Assembly (NCBI GenBank): GCA_019916065.1
Contig: CM034233.1
Location: 11,985,573-12,049,572 of the forward strand
DNA from: Vitellaria paradoxa
Lineage: Eukaryota > Streptophyta > Magnoliopsida > Ericales > Sapotaceae
DNA: 64,000 nt
Direction: 5' to 3'
The notes under the pieces were generated by a model. It was given only the letters and a program-made list of their open reading frames with translations, had not been told where the DNA came from and ran no database searches. A program made the position numbers and the translations under genes. Below are positions 1-11,688 of the stretch, one piece after another. Position 1 is the stretch's first letter. Each line of letters begins with the position of its first letter.

Positions 1-815
1 TTGTAAGCTTATACTCTGAAATGCGGTACAGTGGGGTAGGTTTTTTATAGTCATTATATTATTAAAATTTGTTTGTATATAAAAGTGGCATGTTTTTTAA
101 ATAAAAAAATAAGAAAATAAAACAAAAATTCATGAAATTAAGTGCACTTTCTATTTGATACGAATTTTTACTCATTGTCATTTCGTAAAAGCTTAAACAT
201 TGGTTATTGTCATATAATTTGTTATATTTTCAAGAGTGTTTTTTAATGAAAATATAATATAGATATAATCCTTTCCAATCATTAAATTTAGTATATTAGA
301 ATGTTAGTGTACCACGTTCCAGAACATGTACCAAAACGTGATTTCCAGTAATAGTGATTTATGGTAACTATGATCAGGAGATAGTTTATTTTTTGGTCTT
401 TTCTTTAAGTTTGAAATTGAGGTGTGGAATGAGCTTGAGTAATTTTTTGGTTAAAAACTGGAAGTCAAATTTCCACATCATAAACAATGGTCACTGCCTC
501 TAGATACAGTTAAGTTTCACATTGCAAAAGCCAAGAATCAATGACTTCTTCCAAATTATTGAGATGACAATCCATTAGAAATTGGGGCACTTGGTACTTG
601 AGAGGTACTTGAGATTAACCCATGCAACTTGGAAGTTAAAAGCCTGGCTTTTTCTTCTAAGTACTATTAGTCTTCTCTTTTGCACACGTGCAGAAGGTTT
701 ATCTGTTCATTGTTTTCTTTATTGAGATTTGAGGAGATGAGGCGATGAAATCTGAAGTTTTAGATATTGCCTGATAGCTAGTAGACAAATATACACTTAC
801 CGTCAAAATTTGCAG

Positions 816-2180
816 GAAAAACTGGCATCGACGGAGGAGCTAGAGCCTTTTATCAATCATGCATCCCAAATGGCTGCCCTGGACTACATTGTGTCAGTTG
901 AAAGTGATATATTTATTCCTTCATACTCTGGAAACATGGCAAGGGCAGTTGAGGGTCATCGTCGTTTTGTTGGACATAGGAAGACCATTACTCCTGATAG
1001 GCAAGAGTGTTGATCTTTCAGAGAACAAATAGGTTTCATTAAGCTTTATGCATTCTTCGTTCTCTCGACAGCTCTGAAAGTATTTTTCTTTATCTTCAGG
1101 AAAGCCCTGGTCCACCTTTTTGACAAAATAGAGCAGGGAAAACTGAAAGAAGGCAAAAAACTTTCGACTCGCATTATTGAAATGCACAAAAGACGGTATG
1201 TGAATGAGAAGAACCCTTGTCTCCAGCCGTTATTATCTAATATCTACAAATACAATAATGTGATTCGTTTGCTATACTTTGTGACATAGTCAATGGCTGT
1301 TAGTGGTGTTTTAGTTATGATGCCCGGATTGTCATTCCTGAAGAAGATCGTTTTGGTCATAAGTTAGTTATTCTATTGTAAGGTTCTGTTTTTTAGAAAA
1401 CACTGCAAACTCTCTGTTGATGATGATTTATTTTGTTAATTTTCCATAGAAGATTTCCGTTGAGGTTTATGGTGCTTGTATAAGTATTTGTAAGCACTCA
1501 ACTTTTTTTTTTAATGGTCTGTTACACTCCCTGCGTTTTTAGTTGGAGAGAAGGATAATAAACTTGAACTTTTGATGGACTTTTAGCTGAATGGATTGGA
1601 GGAGTCTATCTCTCCCGTTCTGTATGTATATTGTTGGTGTGTCTATGTAATTTGACCTACACTCTAGGCCTTCAAGTGCTTAGGTTGAACCCCTTGAAAG
1701 GTATGTATATTGTTGGTGTGTCTATGTAATTTGACCTACACTCTAGGCCTTCAAGTGCTTAGGTTGAACCCCTTGAAAGGTATCGCAGTGCCGTGCTACA
1801 ACTGGTTATTACCTGCATGATGTGTCTTCAGAATACTGTCTTTGCAGATGATGTTTACCATTATGCAAAACATGCAGGTTTCATATTGGGGAACAGTGAG
1901 TTCCATTTGACTGTTTGCTGGTGTGCTCAAACTTCATAACACATGGCAAACCATACAGTGACCATCATTACTAACTTTGCTCTTCCTTTTTTTTGGGGGG
2001 GGTTGGGGGGGGGGGGTTTCCTGCAGGCAAGGGTCTCCAAGGAAGAGAAAAGGCCCCATTTCAGGAACCAAGGGGATGGATAGGTTTCGATCAGAAGAGG
2101 CATTTTATGTAAACCCTTTGCCAGATTGTTTATGTCAGAAGGGAGCAAGGACCACCCACACCTCTCTCATTATGAGGTAG
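816..2180 (+). CDS. O-fucosyltransferase family protein, 3' part (last three exons)
   Basis: Three exons chain in phase: 816-1000, 1100-1195 and 2027-2180 (TAG at 2178-2180). The 144 residues end a plant GDP-fucose protein O-fucosyltransferase family protein (GT106-like, Golgi type II membrane protein); the match is the conserved C-terminal block with [38 protein letters not shown], then [20 protein letters not shown] and a basic tail. The catalytic N-terminal two thirds and membrane anchor lie left of the window, so 1-815 is intron. The first intron starts with GC, not GT (AG|GCAAGA at 1001), and the arginine codon of TPDR is split AG|G across it, which restores the family consensus. The second intron (1196-2026) carries a perfect 79 bp tandem duplication and a long G tract just before its acceptor. 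The acceptor protein substrate cannot be told from the sequence. Confidence 0.92.
1622..1779. repeat. Perfect 79 bp tandem duplication in O-FucT intron
   Basis: The 79 bases at 1622-1700 are repeated without a mismatch at 1701-1779, and four more bases of a third copy follow. It lies wholly inside the last intron of the O-fucosyltransferase gene and codes for nothing. Perfect identity suggests a recent event. Confidence 0.95.
1995..2016 (+). repeat. G8-TT-G12 tract upstream of splice acceptor
   Basis: Eight G, two T and twelve G sit ten bases before the AG acceptor at 2025-2026, in the place where a pyrimidine tract is expected. The remaining polypyrimidine stretch is only the short TTTCCTGC. 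The tract could form a G-quadruplex on the sense (RNA) strand. Confidence 0.9.
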
Positions 2181-3712
2181 ACCAGACTAGCTCAACAAAT
2201 TCCTTTGTAAAAACCTCCCAGCACCTAGTAGTTTCAATGGCATGTTTCATCTCTTACAATTTATGAAGCTCAAGAAGCTGGTGTTGCCATTAAGAGAGTG
2301 GGGGTCTCAGAATCTTTATCCTGAGAATGGATTGCTAGCTCCAAGCACGCACATAGCTGAAAAGGTCTGGGGAAGAAGGATGATGACACCTTAACCGGAA
2401 AGGGGCTTCTCCTTAATTACAATTATGAAAGCAGGATTGCTCAGATCCAGAAGTTGGTCTGGTTGTAATTAAGAGTGGGAGAGGAGATGATTCATTTGAT
2501 ATTGTATTGTTGTTGTTACAATAATGTGCTTTTGTTGATGTATCAATTCAATTCATGTGCATTCAAAATAATAAAAAGTGGGAGAATTCATTAATTTCCT
2601 TTCTTCATTTCAGTGCATCTGATTCCTTCCTCGTAATAAAAATGAATGTTTTTCAATCATTTGTATTGTTGGCAAGCATTTTCAAATTATGGAAAATTTC
2701 CCATATGTAATTGGGTCTATTTGGCGTGATATAAAACGTTGAAAATTTTGGAAAATTTCTAAAAGTTGTTCATTTTTTATCTCACGGTATAAATTACAAA
2801 TTTTTTAATTATCTTACCTCATCTCACTTTTTATTACTTTAAATGCTCTTTTTAAAGATAATGGTTGGTAAGGAAAACTAACAACACATCGTGAAATTTA
2901 GATTTACATGTGTGGTTATAATAAATATACATAATAAAAATAAAAATTAAAAAGTACAAATTTAATATGACTAAGTAAATATATATAATAAAAACAAAAA
3001 TAGAAATTAACAAAAATATAGATTTAATATAGTTATATTTAAACTTCTTGTAAATATTAAACTGTATTAAAAAAACTATAAAAATGGAGTTATAGTTACA
3101 AGATTTGTCATTTGTTAGAATTTTAATTCAATAGATATGAACTATAATTATAACAAAGAAGATAAATTTTTTATTAGGTAGAAGATAATATCACTCTTAA
3201 TTTTTATCTTTCTTTTTTTAAATAAACACTTATTATAAGATATTATGTATGATATTATTTATATTCTGCAAGAGATATTATCACAATTTAAAAAAAATTA
3301 ATTAAAACGTGATATTCAAATTAAAAATGAAACATTATTTTTATCCAATCTCGTATCGTATGAAACATTATGCAAATGATAAGGTAAAGTTTTATGGTTA
3401 GAACTAAAATGGTATATGGTAACCGTTTCTTTGCGTAACGGATCTTTTTCGGGTCGGATGCAAATGTGAAATCATGAAGCCTCATGAACCGAACACGGGA
3501 CCCCGCCCGGTACAAACTTCTGGGTTTAGGATAGGAATTGGATAACATGTATCACCAGCCCATTCCCACCTCCACACACAAAATCACCTCCCAGCTCCCT
3601 CAGGAGGTAGGACCTCCAGCCCTCTCTCTCTCCCTCTCTCCCTCTCCCTCCTTCCCCCCCTCCCACACACACATTGAAATTTTCAGGAAACAAAGAGATA
3701 GAAGACTGGGAA
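2181..3712. other. O-FucT 3' UTR, spacer and TL29 upstream region
   Basis: After the O-FucT stop, a candidate poly(A) signal AATAAA lies at 2570-2575. From about 2600 to 3450 the DNA is AT-rich with no coding signal; 2700-2860 looks like a worn MITE of the type that starts near a TTTGG motif. A C/T-rich stretch at about 3615-3670 is probably the leader of the TL29 transcript. I see no TATA box that I would defend. Confidence 0.6.
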
Positions 3713-6700
3713 ATGGGGACGGTCTCTTTTATCTCGACTGTTCCTAATTCTTTGCTTGCAGTGGTTCCTCCCTTGGCTCCGACCACCACATCTCTTTCCG
3801 TCTCCAGATTTCCCATTCATGCCGTAAGTCCATTACATGATGATGCTACATACAATATGTCGGTCTGTGTATATATGTTTACCCTATATTCGATGTATAT
3901 ATGCAATTTAGTATCATGATTTCTATATGCATGCGTATACTGGGGGCGTATTTATGGTTCTTGTTCAAGCCTTTTTTGTTCCAACATTATGTTATGAAAC
4001 CAGGTTGTTGCTATTTTTCCAAGAAAATGGGCAAGATTATGTTCTGAACATTTCCTGTGTTTGTATGTATAACCAGAGTACAATTCGCTGCAAGGCTGAA
4101 GGTGATGGTACTGCTGATGATCAGTTTGGTCGAAGAGACATTCTTAAATGCTTCGGGGCTACCATTGGCATGGTAAAGACCTGCTCATTGTGGGGTTTTT
4201 ATTTTTATTTTTATTTTTTGAGTACCTCTTAGATCGATTGGTCTAAAACCTATGCATCTGCGATGGTGGTTATATTATTATTTCTGTTGTGCGGAATCCA
4301 GATTAACCCTACCAACAATGATGAGTATATGCAAATAAATGAATAAAAAAGGAAAACACACAAGATCACAATATTTACATGGTTCGGCAACTCAACATCC
4401 TCCTCTACAGCTCCCATCCATATCCTCCTCTCCTGCCTGACTACTAATGGCCTCCCGAAAGTGATTGGATTGCCACTATTAGTAATATTATCTCGTGCAC
4501 AACCCTATAAAATTTCAATATGAACTTAGAAAATGTGTACAACACGTCCCTGTGTATAAAAAATAAGAAACCTTGCTTGAAACGAACTCTAAAACAACCC
4601 TAATAATTCTGGAAACAGTTGCTTGTTGGGAGCTTCCCAGCAAGCATCCCTGCAGCCTTTGATGTATTAATTCCCAACAACTGTTCCAGCGAGTTTGCTA
4701 AAGCCCAAGTGAAAATGTATATTAGCCACAACTTTAACAATTTCTGTTTCTTCGCTCAGGGATTTTTAGTTTATTTAAGCCCAAGAGGATGGTTACTTTT
4801 AAGTGAGTATAAACTCCTTTAAATGGTTATGGGTCAAAAGTCTATCAAATTATTGATTATGTATCGTCAAATAGACTTAAAAAAATTAATCTGTGAATGA
4901 ATTGAATCTCCATAACGTTGAGGATGTATTTTTGAAATGTTGCCACATCAGAATAAGCTCTGCAAATTTAATTGGGAAGTGATAATGGGAATTGCTAGTG
5001 CGTGACCCAAATGAACTAACAAATTACCTTCTGCTTGTGATCTTCTCTGAATTATAGAGAGAAGCAGATACACCTCAAGTGTAAGGTGATTAGTTGTAGC
5101 AATTTAAAATTTGTAAACGGCGAAGTACTGGTCTTACCCATAGGGAGAGGTACTCTGAACTCACAATTCTTCTTCTCTTAATTGGTAGGTGTCACACAAG
5201 AGAAATAAAGAAAAATGGGATTGAATTTTGAAAATGAAATTTGTGATGGAAAATTTAATGACTCTAAAAACAACTATGAAAATAGTCTTGGATCAAACTA
5301 ATTCAAATAGTGATTTTTATAGATTTCCAAGAATAACAATGATTAATCAATTTGGTTGTAAAATCAAGTTCACTTCGTTGAATCTCTAGATCAAACATTT
5401 GGAGTGCAATAATGCATATAGAATACATGAGAGTTCTAGGTGGCAATCCACATACAAAATCCTTAAGATCAGGCATGAAAATTCCAACAAAGTAACTCAC
5501 ATATAATGTACATGGAATATATAATTACAAGAGTTAATAAAAAAAATATCAACTAGTGATTTCAAAGGATCCAAACAAACTAATCATCATTCATTACAAA
5601 TCCAAAGGAAATTGAATATTGAACCACAATTAAGAACAATAGTTGATAAATTTGTTGACAAAGTTATGTTCATGTAATTGAAAACCTAAATCCAACACTT
5701 ATAGCACATAGCCTATAGAAAGTACGTGTAGGTTTTATAATAGCAATTCACATACAATTTCCCAAGAAGGTGCATGGGAATTCTAATTAGCAACTAACAT
5801 ATATAAGCTATGCAAACAAGGCTCAATTTAGAGTAAACAATTCACAATTTTAATACATTCAAATAGATCAACTACCATTCGTAGAGAATTCTTAAGAAAA
5901 TCAAACATTGAAAAGCAAATTACTTTGAAAATCCACATACATCATCTACTCTTTGATTTGAATCCAAGCAAAAGAACAACTCAATCATAGATGAAGAGAA
6001 ACTTGAACTTGTATTGAAATGCAACATGTTTACAAGAGGAATTGAATAGGAAAAATAAAATTTTCTATCCTCCCAAACAAGATCTAAATTCTCTCTCTAC
6101 AACTATATATATATATATATATCTACTCTCTACGTATCTAATCCCTAATGTATATGAATGTCTCCCCAGTTCTCTACAATTACCCTCTATTTATAGCACA
6201 ACCTAATTATTTGAAATGACCAAAGAGCCATTAAAACTAATGGAGAATTACAAAATTCTGCAGAGAACTCGCATGGTTCGAACAAGCGTCTGCACCATGC
6301 TTCCATACTTAATCAAAATTTGATGTTCTGAAGTTGCTCCTCTACCTTTGTTTGAACAAGGGTGCGAACAAGGCATGGTTCGAACCGTTGTTCGCACCAA
6401 TTCCTTATGTCTTAGAAAAATTTCACACTTCAAAGTTGAGCTAGCCTCTGTTGTTCGAACAATAGTTTGAAAAACAAGGGTATGAAGAAGGCATGGTTCG
6501 AACTCTTGTTCTCACCATGGTTTGTTACTTAGAAAAATTCTAAAGCTCAAGGCTTGATTCACCACTGTTGTTCAAACAAGGGGTGCAAATAAGACATGTT
6601 TCAAACCCTTGTTTGCACCACTCCATACTTTAGACAATTTTGGAGTTGAAGTCTTGTTTGAACCCTTGTTTGCACCATCTTCCCCATACTTCATTTCTTT

Positions 6701-9700
6701 CTTCTTTTTGAGCTCGTTTTCTTCCTCTTTTTGCCTCTCATTCATATGGGACTTTCCACTTGCATTTTTATGTTGATTTGGCCTCCAATTGCCTAGAATT
6801 AATTCCTAAAAATAGCAATCAATACAAAACACAAGTATATGAGAAATATACAATAAAACCAAGTTTTAAGTGAATGTATTTATGCAATTAGCACATTAAA
6901 AAGGTGAATAAATGTACAATATTATGTGCTAATCGCCTTCCATTGAGTTTAACCAAAAAGGGTTTTCATGTGCAACTTAACATTAGATATCATGCCAACT
7001 ACTTGGTTGAGAAGGATTCCCAGGAAGAAAGCTAATACTTTCATTGAACTTTTAACAAACTAGCCGCTATCTGATTGTCAGTCATATGAACCATCTAAAT
7101 GAATTTGTTTCTTCATAGACCCATATCTAGATAAATAAACAATTTCAGGAGTTGGAGTGATGTGATGATGAGTTTCTGCCAGTTGTTGTCTCTCCATAGG
7201 AAATAATAGCAAGCTCTTGGTCATATGTTGAAGCAGCTGATGCTGCTGACCTGATACAGCGCAGGCAGCGTTCTGAGTTTCAGTGTAAGCTCTCCAAAAA
7301 GTTAAATTTTCTTTTCTGCATTAAACATTGCTGGAGTTTATTAAATTGAATTAGTGTATTTTCTTTGACAGCTAATATCAAGGAGACCCTTTCTACAGCT
7401 ATAAAGGTAGATCTCACCACCATGCTTGATGAAATTGATCTTGATGTATTGCATGGTTTGATTCACTTTACAGATTTTGTTAAGCTCGTCAGCATTTCCA
7501 CCTGCAAAGCTGTTATCTATTCTTCCTGTGTTTATTTTAGGGGAACCCAGATCTTGTTCCATCCATATTAACTTTCGCACTGAATGATGCTATGACTTAT
7601 GACAAGGTGAGAGAGTTCCTGTTCAAACTCTGAGCAGAAAGTAGAATTATCTATTTTTTTGTAGAAGTTACATTTCAAGAATGCTGATCTGATTCTACTT
7701 AAATTTCTAGGCTACAAAATCTGGGGGTCCGAATGGATCTATACGGTTCAGGTACTTGTAACATATAACATTACCATGCATAAGTAAAGGTATCCTTCAA
7801 AGAAGTACAGCATGAATTCTGCATCATGTGTGCCTCTAGCCTTAAATTGAAGCTGGTTTGGTATTTCTTGTATAAGCATAATTAGAAACATGTATAATAT
7901 TTTACAAAAATGACTAGAATGTTTCACTTCTGGGAAAATGAACCTTACCCAAAGGTCATTCATCTTTTAGTTTTAAAATCCATTTGTCCTGCTGGCTTTT
8001 GGTTCTTTAGATGCCTATATATAACGTAGCACAATTGTTCCAGTGTCAAGGACAAATGTAGAGGACATGGAGTTGTGGAATATGCAAATTATGTTGAATT
8101 GTCAATTTTGTATTAGTTGGTTAAAGATTCAAATCTCTTCTTAATTGTTTCGGCTGAAATGTTTTTAAACTCCTCTCTCTCTCTCTCTCTCTCTCAGATT
8201 CAGAAATTTTGATTCCTTGCTGAAAGGTTGCTTTGATTTTTTGTTTTTGTCCATTATATTTTTCTTGCTTGAAGCTCAGAGATTAACAGACCTGAGAATA
8301 AGGGCCTTTCTGCTGCTTTGAATTTATTAGAGGAAGCAAAGAAGGAAATAGATTCATATTCGAAGGGTGGCCCTATTTCATTTGCTGATCTCATCCAATA
8401 TGCAGGTTAGCCTTCCATGTTTATCACTAATTTTGTGCTGTACATTGGTTTGCTTAGATGCCATAATGGCTAATCAAAGAGGTGGTTTGTTGTTTACCTT
8501 TTTAAAAAAAAAAAAAAAAGAATTTATGTGAACCCTGCTTGTCTGCATGTGTCACCACTTTATTGAACAATATATTGTAACAAAATTGTTTCAATGTTAT
8601 TCTTTTGCAATATTGTTGCTCCATCCTTCTCTATTTTACATCTTCTAATTGTTGCTATCTACTGTTATTTTTTGAAACCAATTCCAAAAATAATAACATG
8701 AAATGACATTGTAAATACTTGTTTTAATTTTTATGAAGTTTAATGAATCTTAAAGTCTGAGAAGGAAGATTAGTTCCTATGTTTGAATTTGTGTGTGAGA
8801 ACTTCTGATGCAATTTTCTTTATTCAATGCAGCACAAAGTGCCATAAAGTCTACTTTTCTGGCATCTGCCATCCGTAAATGTGGTGGAAATGAAGAGAAA
8901 GGAAATATACTATACACTGCTTATGGGTCAAATGGGCAGGTTAATTTCTTGTATATGAGATTGCTCACAACATTAGTCTTGTTTCACTGGTTATACATTG
9001 CTCAACAAAGTGGTTTCATTTATCATATACCAAGAGGCACAGGCACTCCCAAGCTTTTTTACTATTTTGACACAAAAAATATAATGTATTTTTAATTAAA
9101 AAGTGAATAAATGAATATAATTATTATGTGCTTAAATATATACCTGAGAGTCCTGTCATATACCCTCTTTGTTAATTGCTGTGTCCTGATCCTTGTCTGC
9201 GTTTTGCTTCTTGGGTCATATTAGCTCCCTCTTTCCTTACCAGCAGCTTTATGCTATCATCTGATCCAATTTCCATACGCAACTCGTATGTATAACTTCT
9301 GCCAGGTTATGGGTTATGTTGCACAAGTCTAAAAAATGCTGAAATTATATTGTTTTCTTATCATATGATGGCAATCTGTAGGATGCATAAAGTGCTATAG
9401 ATGGTTAGACTCCATGACAAGACTAAGAGAGCAGAGCGACCAATGTTTCTCATTGTCAACTGAGCTTTAATGCACTTCAGTGTCAGGCCAAGGACTTGGA
9501 GAACTGAATGAACTCATTTATTTGTTTCCTATGTCAGTTGCTAAGAGAATGCATAATACACATTTTCTATTAGGGTCTGTGGAAGTATTTTACTTGCTTT
9601 GTGATATTATAATTCTTTGCCTCTCTCATGCAAGATTACTGGGGAGCTGTGGATGTAATCATACAACTGTTTTTTTTTTGGCGCCTACAGTGGGGTTTGT

Positions 9701-11688
9701 TTGATAAGCAATTTGGGAGGTCAGATACCCAAGAGCCAGATCCAGAGGGAAGGGTTCCCCAGTGGGAGAAAGCCAGTGTTCAGGAAATGAAAGACAAGTT
9801 CTCAGCTATCGGTTTAGGTCCCCGACAGGTGACTTGCTATCATCATTTACCGAAATGAAAAAAAAATGCTCTATCATTTACCGAAATGAAAAAAAAAAAA
9901 AAAAAATTTGCTCTATCATTTTGACATCAGAGTTTTATGGCTTGATCATGTTTGTTTTTGGTACAACACTCGCTCGGTACATGAGTGTTTGGGAATGGAA
10001 ACTGGAAACACCATAATCAGAATGAAAGAAAAGATCAAATAATTTTTGCACTGATTGTAACAATGCTTATAGGAGTTGTTTTACAAAACCATAAATATTT
10101 TTCAAAACTTGCCCCGAACTTTTGGTGCTTGTGACAGTGGATGGCTGAACAGAAACTTGATGTCATTCAAGAGTTACTGTGCCATTTAAGGGAATTTGTG
10201 TTGATCACAATTTGTCTTGTTGAATTCAATTAGCTTATCTACATTTTAGAGTAATTAGGGTTGTTGGATGAACCAAATAGCTGGAAATTGGTCGATGTTC
10301 GGCTTGGTAATAATTTGTTCAAGATTGGCTTGTTATGAGATCAAACCAAGCTTGAACCCAATTTGTTGCTCATTAAATTTCGAACTCGATTCAAGTTTGG
10401 CTCAATAAGCTTAAATTTGAATAAAATAATCTAGCTACTCGAGCTGGCTCAAAAGCTGAAAATGCCAAGTTTGACAAATTTTTAACCTCGATGAGGTTTT
10501 CAAACTAAACTTGAACAACCTACTACTTAGTTCGACTCGACTCATTTACAACCCTAGATGGTATCACGTATTGTAATCTGCCAAACCCATCTTACTGGGA
10601 TCCTTTCTGTGAACCCGTAGATTATTCATTAAACTGTTCATTTTTCTGAGTTTGTTCTTTTTTACTGTTATTTTTCTTTTCCATTTTTGGCCAGCTTGCT
10701 GTTATGTCTGCATTCTTGGGTCCTGATCAAATTGCCACTGAGACATTATTGGCCACAGATCCGGATGTCGCTCGGTGGGTTGACAAATACCAGCGAAGCC
10801 GAGAGACAATCTCCCAAACTGACTATGAGGTTATTTCTCTCATCTTCTTTCAAGTTTCACTAGAGAAATAGATAAAAATGGGTAACGAAATCCCTATTTT
10901 TGGTAGGAAAAAGAAAACAGTACTTAGTATATTTTGGTTTGTGATTATTTCTGTCCATTTATTTGGACATCAACCTTCTGGAAGAACTTCCATATTGCAC
11001 AGAAAGTTATCAGTAACCTGGTAGAATAATCAAGTAGCAAAAGAGTTGAATTCTAAGAACTTTGGTTTGTTTGTGCTTTTTTCTTTTTTGGGTGGATGAA
11101 CCATCTCAATACAAGGTCATATTGGCCATCGAGTAAACTCTGGGCTCATGAACCACCCTTACATTCCAGGCTTGTGTGGGTGGACCTCAGGTAGTAATGT
11201 CACCCGGTGGAAATTGAACCTACCACATAAACTCAGTTCTTTCATCACCAGAGCCACCCCTATAGGCAAGCGGATCCAGGATTTTTAATTAGTAGGGAAT
11301 CAAATTATATTTTTAAGATAAATAAGAACAAAGTAAAAATGTGGGCAAAACATTGGGGAAAAAAGTATAATTTATAAGAAAAAATAAAATTTTAGTGTAA
11401 TTTTTTAAATCAGTAGGAGCAATTAGCCCTGCTGGGCCTTGTTTGGGTCTGCCCATGCCTATAGGGTTAGAAACTTTATTTTATCTTTTGAGCTGCCTCG
11501 TGGACATTTCTTGCTTACAAATTTGCTGTGGTTTTTTTTTTTTTTAATTTTATTATTATTATTATTTCTTTTTTCAGGTTGACCTAATAACTACTCTTAC
11601 AAAATTAAGTTCCTTGGGCCAACAAATCAATTACGAGGCATATACGTATCCCGTTCAAAAAATTGATTTGAGTAAGTTGAAGCTATAG
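3713..11688 (+). CDS. TL29: TL29 / APX4, thylakoid lumen 29 kDa ascorbate-peroxidase-like protein
   Basis: Eleven exons join in phase into 351 residues: 3713-3823, 4077-4172, 7200-7284, 7372-7406, 7541-7606, 7711-7751, 8275-8405, 8833-8939, 9691-9828, 10695-10829, 11578-11688. The product matches plant TL29/APX4, a class I peroxidase relative that works in the thylakoid lumen near photosystem II. Residues 1-83 are a bipartite transit peptide: Ser/Thr-rich start, then twin arginine R56-R57 in FGRRDIL, a hydrophobic stretch, and an Ala-rich cleavage zone near AADAAD, which suggests Tat import. Peroxidase-fold landmarks are present (GGPNGSIRF, GLGPRQ, ETISQTDYEVDL). The distal histidine position holds N124 and the proximal one appears to hold F277, so heme peroxidase activity is not expected, as known for the family. 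Length is close to the Arabidopsis protein. Intron 2 (3 kb) is packed with transposon debris; the last intron holds a SINE and a hAT-like element. Confidence 0.95.
4280..4620. mobile_element. Possible Copia-type LTR fragment in TL29 intron 2
   Basis: This stretch contains an ATTTACATGGTTCGGCAA-like segment (about 4373-4390) that is common in plant Copia LTRs, plus AC-rich sequence unlike the intron around it. I could not define both ends or a target duplication, so it may be only a fragment. Confidence 0.35.
5083..6939 (-). mobile_element. Probable solo LTR or TIR element remnant in TL29 intron 2
   Basis: An 11 bp inverted pair, AAGGTGATTAG at 5083-5093 and CTAATCGCCTT at 6929-6939 (one mismatch), brackets about 1.86 kb of non-coding sequence. 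Read on the minus strand, the right part resembles the U3 of Gypsy-type LTRs, and it includes an array of related segments at 6272-6690. No gag, pol or transposase reading frame is present. The class is uncertain. Confidence 0.4.
6272..6690. repeat. Imperfect ~100-118 bp tandem array with GGTTCGAAC core
   Basis: A segment that begins GCATGGTTCGAAC and then has a TTGTTCGCACCA-like run recurs at about 6272, 6372, 6490 and 6595, with a partial copy at about 6656. Spacing is about 100, 118 and 105 bp. The copies are diverged and lie inside the element at 5083-6939. Confidence 0.7.
8175..8196 (+). repeat. (CT)n microsatellite
   Basis: A run of CT dinucleotides in TL29 intron 6, about 80 bases before the exon 7 acceptor. 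It may serve as part of the pyrimidine-rich region of the intron. Confidence 0.85.
10256..10556. mobile_element. MITE with TAGGGTTGT ends in TL29 intron 9
   Basis: TAGGGTTGT at 10256 and its reverse complement ACAACCCTA ending at 10556 bracket 301 bp that contains several GCTCG/GCTTG-type words and cannot code for protein. The arrangement is that of a small non-autonomous DNA transposon. I did not find a clear target duplication. Confidence 0.55.
11077..11258 (-). mobile_element. tRNA-derived SINE in the last TL29 intron
   Basis: On the minus strand there is a tRNA-like head: A-box-like TGGCTCTGGTG (complement of 11246-11256) and a B-box-like AGGTTCAATTTCC (complement of 11209-11221) 35 bases further on. 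The minus-strand 3' end is an A-rich run (complement of 11077-11089, interrupted by one G). This is the layout of a SINE. Target duplications were not recognised, and the 5' end abuts the hAT-like element. Confidence 0.55.
11267..11457. mobile_element. Non-autonomous hAT-like element with 8 bp target duplication
   Basis: The octamer CCTATAGG occurs immediately left (11259-11266) and right (11458-11465) of this 191 bp segment. The segment starts CAAGCGGATCCAGG and ends with a sequence whose complement starts CATGGGCAGACCC, so the ends are degenerate inverted repeats beginning CA and ending TG. An 8 bp duplication with such ends is the hAT superfamily pattern. The GCGGATCCAGG word is frequent in plant hAT MITEs. 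Confidence 0.7.

Noticed and set aside
4619..4822. Possible extra TL29 exon beginning after an AG acceptor, with an open frame of 60 codons
   Set aside because: Joining 4172 directly to 7200 gives GM-EIIASSWSYVEAAD, which fits the family in sequence and length; the extra exon would insert residues with no counterpart, and it lies in transposon-like DNA.
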